Assembly: GCA_021783175.1 (NCBI GenBank)
Contig: JAJXUF010000070.1
Coordinates: 1-16,405, forward strand
Direction: 5' to 3'
DNA length: 16,405 bases
From: Pseudomonadota bacterium
GTDB taxonomy: Bacteria > Pseudomonadota > Gammaproteobacteria > Acidiferrobacterales > UBA6901
The notes below the pieces were generated by a model. That model was given only the letters and a program-made list of their open reading frames with translations, was not told where the DNA came from and did no database searches. The translations under genes and the position numbers were made by a program. Below are positions 9,001 through 16,237 of the stretch, piece after piece. Position 1 is the first letter of the stretch; every line of letters starts with the position of its first letter.

Positions 9001-9761
9001 TCTTCAAGGACGCCAAGCGCATGCTGGCGCATATCATCAGTGACAAATTGCTAACCGCCAAGGCCGTGATCGGGTTGTTTCCCGCCAATAGCTTCAATGA
9101 CGATGATATTGAAGTGTACACCGATGACTCGCGTGCCCACGTCCTCATGACACTACACACGCTGCGCCAGCAGGACGAAAAACCGCCCGGCCGACCCAAT
9201 CGGGCGTTAGCCGATTTCATCGCTCCCAAATCGACTGGTCTTAAGGACTATATCGGCGCCTTCGTGGTCACGGCCGGCATCGGCGTCGATGAGCTCGTCG
9301 CCGCGTATCAGAAAGAACACGACGACTACAGCGCTATCATGGTCAAAGCACTGGCCGACCGCCTGGCCGAAGCCTTTGCCGAGCGCCTGCACGAGCGGGT
9401 ACGCAAGGAGTTCTGGGGTTATGCTGCCAACGAAACTTTGAGTAACGAAGATCTCATCAAGGAAAACTACCACGGTATTCGCCCTGCTCCCGGTTATCCG
9501 GCCTGCCCCGACCACACTGAGAAAGAATTACTTTTCAAACTTGTGGACGCCACGCGCAATTCAGGGGTCAGCCTAACCGAGAACTTTGCGATGTGGCCTG
9601 CGGCAGCTGTCAGTGGCTTTTATTTCTCTCATCCGGAAAGTCAGTATTTTGCGGTTGGAAAGATAACCCGCGATCAGCTGGAAGACTATGCGCGGCGCAA
9701 GATTTCGGACGTTGCGACAATGGAACGCTGGCTGTCACCGAATCTTGGCTACGAGCCATAG
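6051..9761 (+). CDS. metH: Cobalamin-dependent methionine synthase
   Basis: This full-length, 1236-residue methionine synthase transfers a methyl group from 5-methyltetrahydrofolate to homocysteine through methylcobalamin in the cytoplasm. The homocysteine/zinc domain is about 10-335, with zinc ligands Cys255 (GLNCALG) and Cys318-Cys319 (GGCCGTT). The folate domain is about 360-620 and begins with [10 protein letters not shown]. The cobalamin cap is about 650-740 and the Rossmann cobalamin domain about 745-890, with His766 in [11 protein letters not shown] as the lower axial ligand. The C-terminal reactivation (SAM-binding) domain follows, with [12 protein letters not shown] near residue 1145. 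The size matches E. coli MetH (1227) and no domain is missing. The Shine-Dalgarno is weak. No cobalamin riboswitch or SAM riboswitch was recognised upstream. It appears transcribed alone or with the downstream small operon 48 bases away. Confidence 0.97.
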   Translation: MAARITDSRVERIARLDALLDQRILILDGAMGTMIQSYRLGEKDYRGKRFAAHPVDLKGNNDLLTLTQPRIIRDIHAAYLEAGADIVETNTFNSTAISMADYEMQDLVYELNREGASLARAAADDHEARDRNRPRFVAGVLGPTNRTASISPDVNNPGFRNITFDELKAAYSEAVRGLLDGGADLIMVETVFDTLNCKAALFAIDEYFETAGLRVPIMISGTITDSSGRTLTGQTTEAFWNSVAHARPLSVGLNCALGAEQLRQYVEEMARVATTRVSTHPNAGMPNEFGEYDDTPEYMAGLVREFAASGFLNIVGGCCGTTPAHIRAIAEAVRDITPRALPDIEPQCRLAGLEPLNIGPKSLFVNIGERTNVTGSAAFKKLILNDEYDKALDVARQQVENGAQIIDINMDEAMLDGEQAMATFLNLIAAEPDISRVPIMIDSSKPSVIEAGLKRIQGKPVVNSISLKEGEDKFVAEARKVLRYGAAVVVMAFDEKGQADTRERKVEICRRSYRILTQKVGFLPQDIIFDPNIFAVATGIEEHNNYAVDFIEATREIRRTLPHALVSGGVSNVSFSFRGNNTVREAIHSVFLYHAIRAGLSMGIVNAGQLAVYEEIPKELLERVEDVILNRRDDATERLLAIHADYSASGGQVKEEDAAWRSAPVQERLTHALIKGITDYIEQDTEEARQQFARPIQVIEGPLMNGMNVVGDLFGAGKMFLPQVVKSARVMKKAVAYLIPFIEAEKTAESRSNGKILMATVKGDVHDIGKNIVGVVLACNNYEVIDLGVMVPATKILETARREKADIIGLSGLITPSLDEMAHVAKEMQREGFTVPLLIGGATTSRVHTAVKIAPHYQGPTIWVKDASRGVGVASNLLSTELKDAFVRSTADDYAQVRERHKGKESRIKLLPIAAARGNKAAISWADYVPPQPQFPGITVFDDYPLAELAGYIDWTPFFQTWELHGHYPAILSDEKVGTEATRLFKDAKRMLAHIISDKLLTAKAVIGLFPANSFNDDDIEVYTDDSRAHVLMTLHTLRQQDEKPPGRPNRALADFIAPKSTGLKDYIGAFVVTAGIGVDELVAAYQKEHDDYSAIMVKALADRLAEAFAERLHERVRKEFWGYAANETLSNEDLIKENYHGIRPAPGYPACPDHTEKELLFKLVDATRNSGVSLTENFAMWPAAAVSGFYFSHPESQYFAVGKITRDQLEDYARRKISDVATMERWLSPNLGYEP

Positions 9762-9809
9762 AGTCTCATGACTGCCGGCTGACACGATGCGATGTAAAGA
9801 GAATCACTC

Positions 9810-10373
9810 ATGCCTGCTACCCAATTAGATCCCAAATGTGCATTAATCGTCGTTGATTTGCAGAAGGGCATCGTTGGTCTATCGTTTGCTCACCCCATCA
9901 CAGACGTGATCGCGAAGACCCGCATGCTGCTGGATGCATTCCGAAAGGCAGAACAGACGGTCGTATTGGTCAATGTAGCCAGCGTGCCCCGGGGACGTAC
10001 CAACAGGCCCCGTTCGATATACGTTTTTCCCGCCGACCAGACTGAGGTGATTGCAGAAATGAACGCCCAGCCCGGTGACATTTTGATCACCAAGAACGCC
10101 TGGGGCGCATTTTTAGGTACAGACCTCGATTCCCGGCTTAAGTCAGCCGGTGTAACGCATGTCGTACTGACTGGTGTTGCCACAAGCGTGGGCGTTGAAT
10201 CAACCGCGCGAGAAGCCTATGCACTTGGCTTCAATGTCACCCTGGCAATTGATGCCATGACTGACAGCAGCGATGCGGCGCACGTCAATAGCATGTCGCA
10301 GATCTTCCCAAAACTCGGCGAAACAGACACATCTCAGAAGATTCTCAGTCTGCTTACGACAAGGAGCGCATAA
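9810..10373 (+). CDS. Isochorismatase-fold (cysteine hydrolase-like) protein without the catalytic Cys
   Basis: This 187-residue protein has the isochorismatase/nicotinamidase fold. The triad Asp is Asp16 (VVDLQ), and the triad Lys is Lys95 in ITKNAWGAF. At the usual nucleophile site the sequence reads GVATSVGVESTAR, with Gly128 where active hydrolases have Cys. This variant motif occurs in a recognisable subfamily, so it is probably not a sequencing error. It does mean that ordinary amide hydrolysis through a thioester is not expected. Isochorismatase-type enzymes that hydrolyse vinyl ethers work without the cysteine, so activity is still possible. AAGAG precedes the ATG. It starts 48 bases after metH and is followed two bases later by a small membrane protein, giving an apparent operon with the MFS exporter. 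Confidence 0.85.
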   Translation: MPATQLDPKCALIVVDLQKGIVGLSFAHPITDVIAKTRMLLDAFRKAEQTVVLVNVASVPRGRTNRPRSIYVFPADQTEVIAEMNAQPGDILITKNAWGAFLGTDLDSRLKSAGVTHVVLTGVATSVGVESTAREAYALGFNVTLAIDAMTDSSDAAHVNSMSQIFPKLGETDTSQKILSLLTTRSA

Positions 10374-10375
10374 CC

Positions 10376-10705
10376 ATGACCTCGCTGGATTTGGTGGCGT
10401 ACTTTTTTGGGGGAATTTTTTCGGCCAATGCCATTCCCCATTTTGTCGGCGGCATCATGGGCAAGCCTTTTCAAACACCCTTCGCAACGCCACCTGCCGA
10501 AGGTCTCTCCTCGTCTACGGTGAATGTGCTATGGGGGTTTTTCAACGCGGTTGTTGGCTATGTCCTAATTTGCCGTGTCGGCAACTTTAATTTGCGAAAC
10601 ACGGCGGATGTTCTTGCACTCGGCGCAGGGGTGCTGATGATTGCGCTGTTTTCCGCTCGATACTTCGGCAGATTTCACGGGGGCAATACGCCTAAGCAGT
10701 CATGA
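10376..10705 (+). CDS. Small membrane protein of unknown function (about 3 TM)
   Basis: This 109-residue hydrophobic protein is not assigned to a named family with confidence. Three membrane-spanning stretches are apparent: about residues 5-28 (VAYFFGGIFSANAIPHFVGG), 50-68 (NVLWGFFNAVVGYVLI) and 77-97 (VLALGAGVLMIALFSA). A loop rich in Pro, Thr and Ser separates the first two. AAGGAG lies at an ideal distance before the ATG, and only two bases separate it from the preceding stop, so it is a real cotranscribed gene. Its position between an isochorismatase-fold protein and an exporter suggests a linked membrane function, but nothing in the sequence defines one. Confidence 0.8.
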   Translation: MTSLDLVAYFFGGIFSANAIPHFVGGIMGKPFQTPFATPPAEGLSSSTVNVLWGFFNAVVGYVLICRVGNFNLRNTADVLALGAGVLMIALFSARYFGRFHGGNTPKQS

Positions 10706-10771
10706 GCGCCTATCCAAGAGGCGCTTTGTCCTGGAAGTTCGGCTGGCCATTTGCCTTGGAAAACATCGCAC

Positions 10772-12184
10772 ATGGATGACAGCCATATTGAACGGTCAGG
10801 CACACCTGCCAGGCGTACGGCGACTACGCTCGAAGCCTCAGTCTGGAAGATTGCGGTCGTTGCGATGCTCGGATCATTACTCGCTCAATTGGACGCGACG
10901 ATCGTGAATGTATCGCTTGCCAGTCTCGCCGCTGATTTACACTCGCCAATTTCGGTTATTCAGTGGGTAACCAGCGGCTATCTGCTCGCACTCGCACTCG
11001 CGTTACCGCTGAACGGCTGGCTGATCGAGCGAATTGGCGCCAAAGCGCTATATCTATCGTGCTTTGCGATCTTCACGATCAGTTCAGCACTTTGCGGACT
11101 AGCGTGGTCGGCGGGCTCGCTCATCGGGTTCAGGCTTCTGCAAGGCGCAAGCGGAGGACTCATGGCGCCGATGGCACAGCTGATGATAAAACGGACAGCC
11201 GGTCAACGCTTCACGCGTATCGCGGGATACGCCTCGATACCGGTACTGCTCGGACCTGTACTGGGGCCGGTGATTGCCGGTGCAATCTTGCATTACGCGT
11301 CCTGGCGCTGGCTTTTCACGGTGAATATTCCGATAGGCCTCCTTGCATTTCTGCTGGCACTGCGATTCTTGCCGAACGACAGTGAGGATTACGCCTCACG
11401 CAAGCTGGACTGGATGGGCCTTATCCTGTTGTCCCCGGGTTTGGCGCTCGTTCTCTTTGGTCCAGACCGTATCACCCGGCCGATTGGCATCACTTCCACT
11501 GTGGTGGGAGCGCTATTGCTCACCGCCTTTTTCTATGTGGAAAAGCGCAAAGGTGATGACGCGCTAATCGATCTCGCTCTTTTTCGTCAACGAGCATTTT
11601 CCGCTGCCTCTGCCGCCCAGTTCTTCTTTAACGGGGTTATGTACGCTGGTCAGATGCTAATCCCGATGTTTCTAATAGAGGCCTGCGGTTTGTCCCCATC
11701 CATGATGGGCTGGATGCTGGCCCCGATGGGGCTCGGCATGATGGTTGCTCTGCCGTCGCTGGGATTTCTGACAGAACGCTTTGGCGAGCGCCGGGTCGCC
11801 ATGTCGGGAGCAATTTTCTCATTCTTGTCGACGCTCGTTCTCGTAGTGCAGGCAACCCACGGTCTCGACGAGACTCTTTTGGCGGCAGCGCTGTTCTTCC
11901 GTGGTGTTGGGCTGGGGGCGGTGGGGCTTCCGGCGATCTCCCTGGCATATGCATCCATCAGCAAAGAATCTCTACCCATGGCAACCACCACCCTCAACAT
12001 CGTGCAGCGGATCGGCGGCCCCACGCTCACCACACTTTGCGCATTGTTCCTATCCTGGGCTTTGCAGGAACACACAAGTCATTTCGGGCGGAACCCATGG
12101 GCCGAGGTGTTTCTGATACTTGCTGCGTTACATGCCTCTATGGTATTTGCAACCGTAAAGTTGCCGAATCTCCGTCAGGCCTGA
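10772..12184 (+). CDS. MFS transporter, DHA2 (multidrug efflux) type
   Basis: This is a 470-residue inner-membrane exporter of the major facilitator superfamily, expected to swap protons for drugs or small organic molecules. The first helix ends in LDATIVNVSLASLAADL (40-56), the conserved DHA1/DHA2 motif. The family stretch GFRLLQGASGGLMAPM is at 119-134. The antiporter motif C region reads GPVLGPVIAGAIL (161-173), followed by WRWLFTVNIPIG. About 13-14 hydrophobic segments fit the 14-helix DHA2 group. I chose ATG 10772; a TTG at 10751 would add seven residues and neither start has a strong ribosome binding site. It lies 66 bases after the small membrane protein. No adaptor (EmrA) gene is adjacent, so it probably acts alone. 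The substrate is unknown. Confidence 0.9.
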   Translation: MDDSHIERSGTPARRTATTLEASVWKIAVVAMLGSLLAQLDATIVNVSLASLAADLHSPISVIQWVTSGYLLALALALPLNGWLIERIGAKALYLSCFAIFTISSALCGLAWSAGSLIGFRLLQGASGGLMAPMAQLMIKRTAGQRFTRIAGYASIPVLLGPVLGPVIAGAILHYASWRWLFTVNIPIGLLAFLLALRFLPNDSEDYASRKLDWMGLILLSPGLALVLFGPDRITRPIGITSTVVGALLLTAFFYVEKRKGDDALIDLALFRQRAFSAASAAQFFFNGVMYAGQMLIPMFLIEACGLSPSMMGWMLAPMGLGMMVALPSLGFLTERFGERRVAMSGAIFSFLSTLVLVVQATHGLDETLLAAALFFRGVGLGAVGLPAISLAYASISKESLPMATTTLNIVQRIGGPTLTTLCALFLSWALQEHTSHFGRNPWAEVFLILAALHASMVFATVKLPNLRQA

Positions 12185-12652
12185 GGTTGTCGGCGACTCA
12201 TGTGCCTGGCCGAAGTTTTTGGGTAGGTTGCGCAACATGGTGGCGACAAAGAGGAACTACACGCAACCTAGTCAAGTGTAAATCGAAACGCGCGACAGCT
12301 TGTTGCGGTAGACATGCTTATTTTCTGACGCGTACCAGGCTTTGCGTGATCGAAGACAAATCGAAACTCGCGGCCTTCTCGGGTGTCGTTGAGCCGGGTC
12401 GGCTCATTGTTTCGCAGACTGAATTTGGATTGCTTGGTGACAAGCGACTTCAGCGGTTCACGCCGCCTGGAACCCGGACTGGCGAAGTGAACTCGCGGGA
12501 TCCCATCCGCATGATATTTGTAGCAGATGCTCCCTTCCCTGGTCGAAACGCCGGAAGACGACCCGCAAAAAGAAACGGCCCGGAAAGCCATGCGCCGCTG
12601 TCCGGGCCGTAGGGATCCAGGAGCCCCTTCCGGGGCACCCGTTGCTGCTCAA
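12185..12652. other. Intergenic stretch without a recognised gene
   Basis: This 468-base stretch separates the MFS gene from the convergent binding-protein operon. Open frames here have no recognisable family motif, signal peptide or ribosome binding site and I do not call them. It holds the strong minus-strand terminator at 12566-12610 and a 7-base-pair hairpin (TGAGCCG-GGT-CGGCTCA, 12390-12406) with a weak T-rich tail. A second imperfect stem spans the MFS stop (CAGGC 12176-12180 with GCCTG 12204-12208, then TTTTT at 12216-12220). Either may end the MFS transcript. Confidence 0.5.
12566..12610 (-). terminator. Rho-independent terminator of the binding-protein operon
   Basis: Perfect ten-base arms ACGGCCCGGA (12575-12584) and TCCGGGCCGT (12601-12610) enclose a 16-base loop. 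Read on the minus strand, the stem is followed at once by TTTCTTTTTG. It begins about 40 bases after the stop codon of the second binding protein, exactly where an operon terminator is expected. Confidence 0.88.
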
Positions 12653-13783
12653 TCAGTGACTCTTCGCGACTTGCCATCCCGCCGGCCGACGAAGGCCGTA
12701 CTGCTCCAGGATCTTGGTGAAGGCCGGGGAATTGTAGGTCGCCCACAGGTCGTTCGCGGCGGCCCGTTGGGCCGGCGTCCAGTTACCGCGGATTTTGGCC
12801 ATATAGGTCATTCCGACCTGGTTACCGGGCAGCGGTTGCGGATCGCTCACGGTTCCGCCGAGCGGTACGATGGTCAACAGGTGCGGGAACGATGCCATAG
12901 TGTAGTGGCCGAGCTGGTACATGATGACGGCGACATCGGCCCCTCCGTACGCGACCGCCTGGGGCTCGTCGCGGTGGTGAATGCGATCACCAATCAGCCA
13001 TTTGCCCTTGGGCGCGGCCGCCCCGAAAATTGCATTGAATAGCCGATCTGCGGTCCAGCCCGCCGGCGGGTGCGCATCTTGCTTGGCGATTTCATAGATC
13101 GAAGTGGCGTAATTGAGGAAGGCCCCGGGCTCCAGGTACGGGTTCGGCGTCATGAGACGCACATCGGTCCGCCCGAGATCCCAGATCGAGTGAATTCCCT
13201 TGGGGTTGCCTGCCTTTACCAGCAGGACATTGCCGCGACCTTGGATGATCGCCCGCGGTTTGCCCTGCACGTCGCCGGCAGCCTCGAGTTTCTTCATCAC
13301 GCGCATCGAGGCCACCGCGATTTCGGGGTGGCACGCAAGATTGAGGTTGCCGAAGGTCAGATTGCTGTTGGCAAGCTGCTGCACGCTGATCGGCGGGCTC
13401 GTGGTGTAGTACCAAGTCTTCACCAGGCGGCCGTAGCGCGGCAGGAATACATGGTACCACATGGCCTGCAGCGCCATGTTGTAGTTGCCCTCCGTGCTGA
13501 GCACGAGACCCATGCCGTTACATGCGCCAATGTCCCCGTGTAGGTCATAGAGTCGGTCCGCCGGCTGATCGGTGAGATTCGGTGTCGTGCCGCGGCCCGG
13601 ATCAATCGGCCACTGCAGCAGTTGCGGCACGTCCAAGATGGGGGTGGCTACAATCGGCGGGGCCCCCGGAACCGGCGGCACCTGCTGCGCTTCGGCAGCC
13701 TTGCTGGCGAGCCCGACGCCACCGGTAAGCAGCAACAGAGCGCCTGCCAGCAGCACATTCTTCGGGGTATAGCATTTTCTCAT
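12653..13783 (-). CDS. Exported substrate-binding protein (ModA-like type 2 periplasmic binding fold)
   Basis: This 376-residue protein begins with a Sec signal peptide: a basic start MRKCYTPKN, a hydrophobic core of Leu, Ala and Gly, and a likely AEA cleavage after residue 32. A proline-rich linker follows. The mature part has the layout of class II binding proteins, with GNVLLVKAGNPKGIHSIWDL, then VRLMTPNPYLEPGAF, GGADVAVIMYQLGHY, and a C-terminal SPAFTKILEQYGLRRP segment like ModA-type proteins. The ligand is unknown. Two mature cysteines (Cys88 and Cys151) could form a disulfide. I chose the ATG at 13783 because AGGAG lies seven bases upstream; in-frame ATGs at 13798 and earlier precede that site and would hide the signal peptide. 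It is second in a two-gene operon, 19 bases after its partner, and is followed by a clear terminator. No permease or ATPase gene is adjacent. Confidence 0.82.
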   Translation of the reverse strand: MRKCYTPKNVLLAGALLLLTGGVGLASKAAEAQQVPPVPGAPPIVATPILDVPQLLQWPIDPGRGTTPNLTDQPADRLYDLHGDIGACNGMGLVLSTEGNYNMALQAMWYHVFLPRYGRLVKTWYYTTSPPISVQQLANSNLTFGNLNLACHPEIAVASMRVMKKLEAAGDVQGKPRAIIQGRGNVLLVKAGNPKGIHSIWDLGRTDVRLMTPNPYLEPGAFLNYATSIYEIAKQDAHPPAGWTADRLFNAIFGAAAPKGKWLIGDRIHHRDEPQAVAYGGADVAVIMYQLGHYTMASFPHLLTIVPLGGTVSDPQPLPGNQVGMTYMAKIRGNWTPAQRAAANDLWATYNSPAFTKILEQYGLRRPAGWQVAKSH

Positions 13784-13802
13784 TACAGATCTCCTCATTT
13801 GA

Positions 13803-14711
13803 CTACTGCCTTTGGGTGGAAGACGCCTTTTCCAGGTCTTTTTTGATCTCGGGCCCGAAAATCGGATTCCAGTAATCATCGAGACCCTGGTCGACGTCCT
13901 TGTATTGATCCGCCAACCCGGCCACGAACGGCCGACCGGCCGTGAAACGCTTGCGAAGTGGCATCAACACGGCCTCACCCGCCGGACTCAACAGCGCGGA
14001 AATGATCTGCTGCTGCAAATCCGGAGGTAGCGAACGACTGAGGCTAAACGCCTGATTCGGAAAATGCGGGCCGCGCTGGATGATTGTGGTCTGCATGTGG
14101 TTGGGGTCCATGTGATTAAGAGTGACCTTGGGTGCAACGCCGATGGCACACTTATGCGACACCACTCCCTTGTAGATGTTGTCCCAGCCCTTGGTGTTGA
14201 GGATGTACGGTTGCTCGGAGGGATTCGTGAACAGCGTCTGCGCCCATAGCGTTCCGAAGTTCGGTGGCGGGGGGGCGCAAAAGATCGCACCCGTCGCGTC
14301 GGAAATCGTCTTGAGTTGCGAATTACCGGCCCACGTGAAAATGCGCCAGTCTTGCGGCTGCGGCAGGCGCGGGCCAAGCGTTGCTCCTTGATTGTGCAGC
14401 CTCCACGCCACGAAGTGGGGTCCGTCGAAATAGACATCGCCGTAATTCTGCCACACCCAGCTCTGATATTGCAGCCAATTGCTCGGCTGCTCATAGACGA
14501 ACTTGTGTCCGGTTACCTTGGTGAGAAATGCCGCGACAGATCCAAAGTCCTGCTCGCCAATGGCAGGCTTCTCGCGCGGCGGCGCCACCACCCGATAGTA
14601 CTGACCGGATGAGCCCGACGAAGCATCAGCGTGTGCGGTGGCAGCGCCGAATACAGCAATCGCCCCCGAGACGATCCATATTATTCCACTTATTCTAAGT
14701 GCATGTTTCAC
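13803..14711 (-). CDS. Exported PhnD-like substrate-binding protein
   Basis: This is a 302-residue protein with a classic Sec signal peptide ending in AHA at residue 28. The mature part resembles the PhnD/phosphate-phosphonate binding family. It has YRVVAPPREKPAIG at its N-terminus, VTGHKFVYEQPSNW, and then DVYFDGPHFVAW (92-103), the equivalent of the family's Asp-x-x-x-x-x-Pro segment. The usual Ser/Thr-rich phosphonate-binding loop is not seen. Instead there is IFCAPPPPNFGTLW (143-156), so phosphonate binding should not be assumed. Cys145 and Cys188 could form a disulfide. The start is GTG at 14711-14709, nine bases after GGAGG; an ATG just after GGAGG is out of frame and stops after three codons. 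The open frame continues upstream to 15230, but that part is IS66 debris. It is the first gene of the operon. Confidence 0.82.
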   Translation of the reverse strand: MKHALRISGIIWIVSGAIAVFGAATAHADASSGSSGQYYRVVAPPREKPAIGEQDFGSVAAFLTKVTGHKFVYEQPSNWLQYQSWVWQNYGDVYFDGPHFVAWRLHNQGATLGPRLPQPQDWRIFTWAGNSQLKTISDATGAIFCAPPPPNFGTLWAQTLFTNPSEQPYILNTKGWDNIYKGVVSHKCAIGVAPKVTLNHMDPNHMQTTIIQRGPHFPNQAFSLSRSLPPDLQQQIISALLSPAGEAVLMPLRKRFTAGRPFVAGLADQYKDVDQGLDDYWNPIFGPEIKKDLEKASSTQRQ

Positions 14712-14742
14712 AGTTCCATTCCTCCGTAGATGCCACCTAAGG

Positions 14743-14773
14743 AGTATAGCCAACGCTCGGCGTCTTGGAACAA
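14743..14773 (-). promoter_or_regulatory. Promoter candidate for the binding-protein operon
   Basis: On the minus strand a -10 box TATACT (14748-14743) differs from the consensus at one base. Possible -35 boxes are TTCCAA (14770-14765, 16-base spacer) or TTGTTC (14773-14768, 19-base spacer); neither is ideal. Transcription would begin near 14736, giving a leader of about 25 bases carrying GGAGG before the GTG start. This comes from reading the bases only. Confidence 0.45.
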
Positions 14774-14958
14774 GGTCCGCGCCCGCACCGTACGGCACAG
14801 CGCTCGGAGGGGTCAGCGAAACACAGTGGCGCTGCCTTATCCAGCCTGTTGCCCGTCGATGGCACTTCACGATCAACTGCGAGCGCATTCTTCCCTGCGC
14901 CGCCATCGTCTTCAATACGGCTACCATGCGGGAGGTCAGAAGAGCACCAGCGAGCTGG

Positions 14959-15150
14959 TCGGGGTTCAAACGTTCGCTGAGCCTGCCGAAGAACTCGTGC
15001 TTGGGGAGATGGACCTGTTCGACCCGGAGCCGGATCGTCGCATTGCGACTCGCAATGGCCTCATGCTTGTTGGCGATTCCGCCCTTGGAGCGACTGGACC
15101 GGCGCGACGAGTTCGTCCATGTTTTTGTTGTTGGGGTCGTCGCGTCCGAT
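14959..15150 (-). pseudogene. IS66 tnpC (transposase) N-terminal remnant
   Basis: Read on the minus strand, one frame gives MDELVAPVQSLQGRNRQQ and then a stop (TGA near 15063). A different frame continues with IASRNATIRLRVEQV, then HEFFGRLSERLNPDQL. The second piece is the familiar IS66 transposase N-terminal pattern: a coiled-coil-like helix followed by the (F)GRxSERLxPDQL motif. The frame change between the pieces and the loss of everything after PDQL show that it is not functional. The zinc-binding and DDE catalytic regions of TnpC are absent. Confidence 0.7.
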
Positions 15151-15226
15151 GCGTTCCGCATACATTGCATCGTACCGAAGACATTGCAGAATGCAAGGTG
15201 AAAGAAGGCAAAAAAGGAGAAAATAA

Positions 15227-15572
15227 TCAATCCGCAATCACCCGGTAATGCAGCGCCACCGGTGGCTACATTGCAGTGAGATGGTAACCGTCCAAGAGCC
15301 AGTTCAACTCTCGGCCCGTGATTGTGATCGTCGCCGTATCGTAGGTTTTCAGCCAGTGGAACCTTTTCTGTTCGAGACGCTATTTAAAGAATGATAAAGC
15401 CACTGCGATCCCGGGCGAGGATCTTGAGCTTGTTCCGTTGCCGGTTCACGAAGACGAAAAGCTCGGAAGAGAAGAGATCAGCCTTGGGAACGTGGCTCGC
15501 TAAAGAAGCAAGACTGTCGATCGACTTGCGCATATCCACCGATGCCCGGCAATGATGCACCCGACCTTTATC
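15227..15572 (-). pseudogene. IS66 tnpB (accessory Orf2) frameshifted remnant
   Basis: The N-terminal half reads VDMRKSIDSLASLA and LFVFVNRQRNKLKILARDRS, the hallmark of IS66 TnpB, but stops at TAA (15386-15384) after GFIIL. In another frame the protein resumes with RLEQKRFHWLKTYD, then TITGRELNWLLDGYHLTAM. It then meets a TAG and ends with PPVALHYRVIAD and TGA at 15229-15227. Both halves match the expected TnpB order. One missing base near 15378-15386, where an intact gene would encode roughly WYKRLE, explains the frameshift. With the extra TAG, the gene is clearly dead. The original start could not be fixed. Confidence 0.83.
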
Positions 15573-15684
15573 GGCAGCGGTATAGGCCACGCCAGATACC
15601 AGGCCACGCCGGAAATGGCCTCCCCGCTCCCAGGGCGTTTCCCCTGACGCGCCCAAATATTTCGAGCGGCTAAAATCCAATGAC

Positions 15685-15713
15685 TTGTTCCAGGCTTTTC
15701 ATTAGCATACAAT
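15685..15713 (+). promoter_or_regulatory. Promoter candidate for the MarR-family regulator
   Basis: A -35-like TTGTTC (15685-15690) and a -10-like TACAAT (15708-15713) are separated by 17 bases, the ideal spacing. The -10 box is one base from consensus; the -35 box matches only in its first three bases. The -10 box lies inside the left part of the palindrome described next, so bound repressor would block RNA polymerase. Confidence 0.55.
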
Positions 15714-15736
15714 TAATTCGTATGCTAATTATTAGC
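15701..15736. promoter_or_regulatory. Double palindromic operator upstream of the MarR-family gene
   Basis: Perfect ten-base arms ATTAGCATAC (15701-15710) and GTATGCTAAT (15720-15729) flank a nine-base AT-rich spacer. The right arm overlaps a second perfect palindrome, GCTAAT-T-ATTAGC (15724-15736). AT-rich palindromes of this kind directly before a MarR gene usually bind the MarR dimer itself. Two overlapping sites suggest cooperative autorepression of the marR-emrA transcript. The inference rests on position and symmetry. Confidence 0.7.
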
Positions 15737-15750
15737 CTAGGCAGGTAATC

Positions 15751-16179
15751 ATGTTCGACCCGGAACAACTCGGCGTTCTGCTGGCAGAAACGTCTCGCGC
15801 CTGGCGCGGTTGTCTTGATCAGCGCCTCAAACCATTGGGTCTCAGTCAGGCCAAATGGCAGGTACTGATCCATGTATCGCGCGGTGGCGACAAGATGATT
15901 CAGAAGGAGTTGGCGGAGCGCATGGGCATTGAAGGCCCGACCCTGGTGGGGTTGCTCGACCGCATGACGCGTGACGGCTGGCTGCAGCGGCACGAGTCAA
16001 GCGAAGACCGGCGCAGCAAGACTGTGCACCTCACCGAAAAATCCACCGAGATTCTGCGCCAGATCAAAAGCGTCGCCGCACACCTGCGCCGCGAGCTTCT
16101 GACCGGAATGTCATTGGAAGAATTGCGCCAGTGCGCCCAGGTTTTGGAAAGAATCAAGGAACGTGCAGAAATTTTATGA
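15751..16179 (+). CDS. MarR-family transcriptional regulator
   Basis: This 142-residue protein has the MarR/SlyA winged helix-turn-helix layout. A dimerisation helix is at 5-28, the core LSQAKWQVLIHV is at 31-42, the recognition region QKELAERMGIEGPTLVGLLDRM spans 51-72, and the wing contains DRRSKTVHLTEK (86-97) with the conserved Asp-Arg-Arg. C-terminal helices complete the dimer interface. Members bind palindromic operators as dimers and let go when phenolic or other aromatic ligands bind. The palindrome 22-50 bases upstream is the probable autoregulatory site. ATG 15751 follows CAGG at a reasonable distance. The next gene, 58 bases on, encodes an EmrA-type efflux adaptor, which makes this a likely local repressor of multidrug export. 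Confidence 0.93.
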   Translation: MFDPEQLGVLLAETSRAWRGCLDQRLKPLGLSQAKWQVLIHVSRGGDKMIQKELAERMGIEGPTLVGLLDRMTRDGWLQRHESSEDRRSKTVHLTEKSTEILRQIKSVAAHLRRELLTGMSLEELRQCAQVLERIKERAEIL

Positions 16180-16237
16180 GAACGCATCGTTTTAACGCAA
16201 GCGCACCGGCAGACAGACTCGCGCGGGGAATACAGCC

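Larger units (their letters stand above)
14950..15575 (-). mobile_element. Degenerate IS66-family element (remnant)
   Basis: Two IS66 genes can be traced on the minus strand in their normal order, a tnpB remnant followed by a tnpC N-terminal remnant, both broken by frameshifts and stops. No tnpA, no catalytic part of tnpC and no terminal inverted repeats were identified. The element is therefore a fossil and cannot move itself. It fills most of the gene-free stretch 14712-15750. The limits given are where recognisable protein similarity begins and ends, not true element ends. The bases from about 14775 to 14950 may be further decayed tnpC but I cannot show it. Confidence 0.75.

Noticed and set aside
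12037..12612. Plus-strand open frame running from inside the MFS gene across the intergenic region
   Set aside because: Its first part overlaps the real MFS frame. The rest has no motif, and it ends inside the terminator of the opposite operon.
13803..14711. Calling the first binding protein PhnD (phosphonate transport)
   Set aside because: The fold pattern is similar, but the phosphonate-binding Ser/Thr loop is replaced by a proline-rich segment with a cysteine, and no phn genes are present.
14712..15230. N-terminal extension of the PhnD-like protein to about 475 residues
   Set aside because: The extra part is IS66 tnpC debris. GGAGG, a GTG start and a perfect signal peptide place the real start at 14711.
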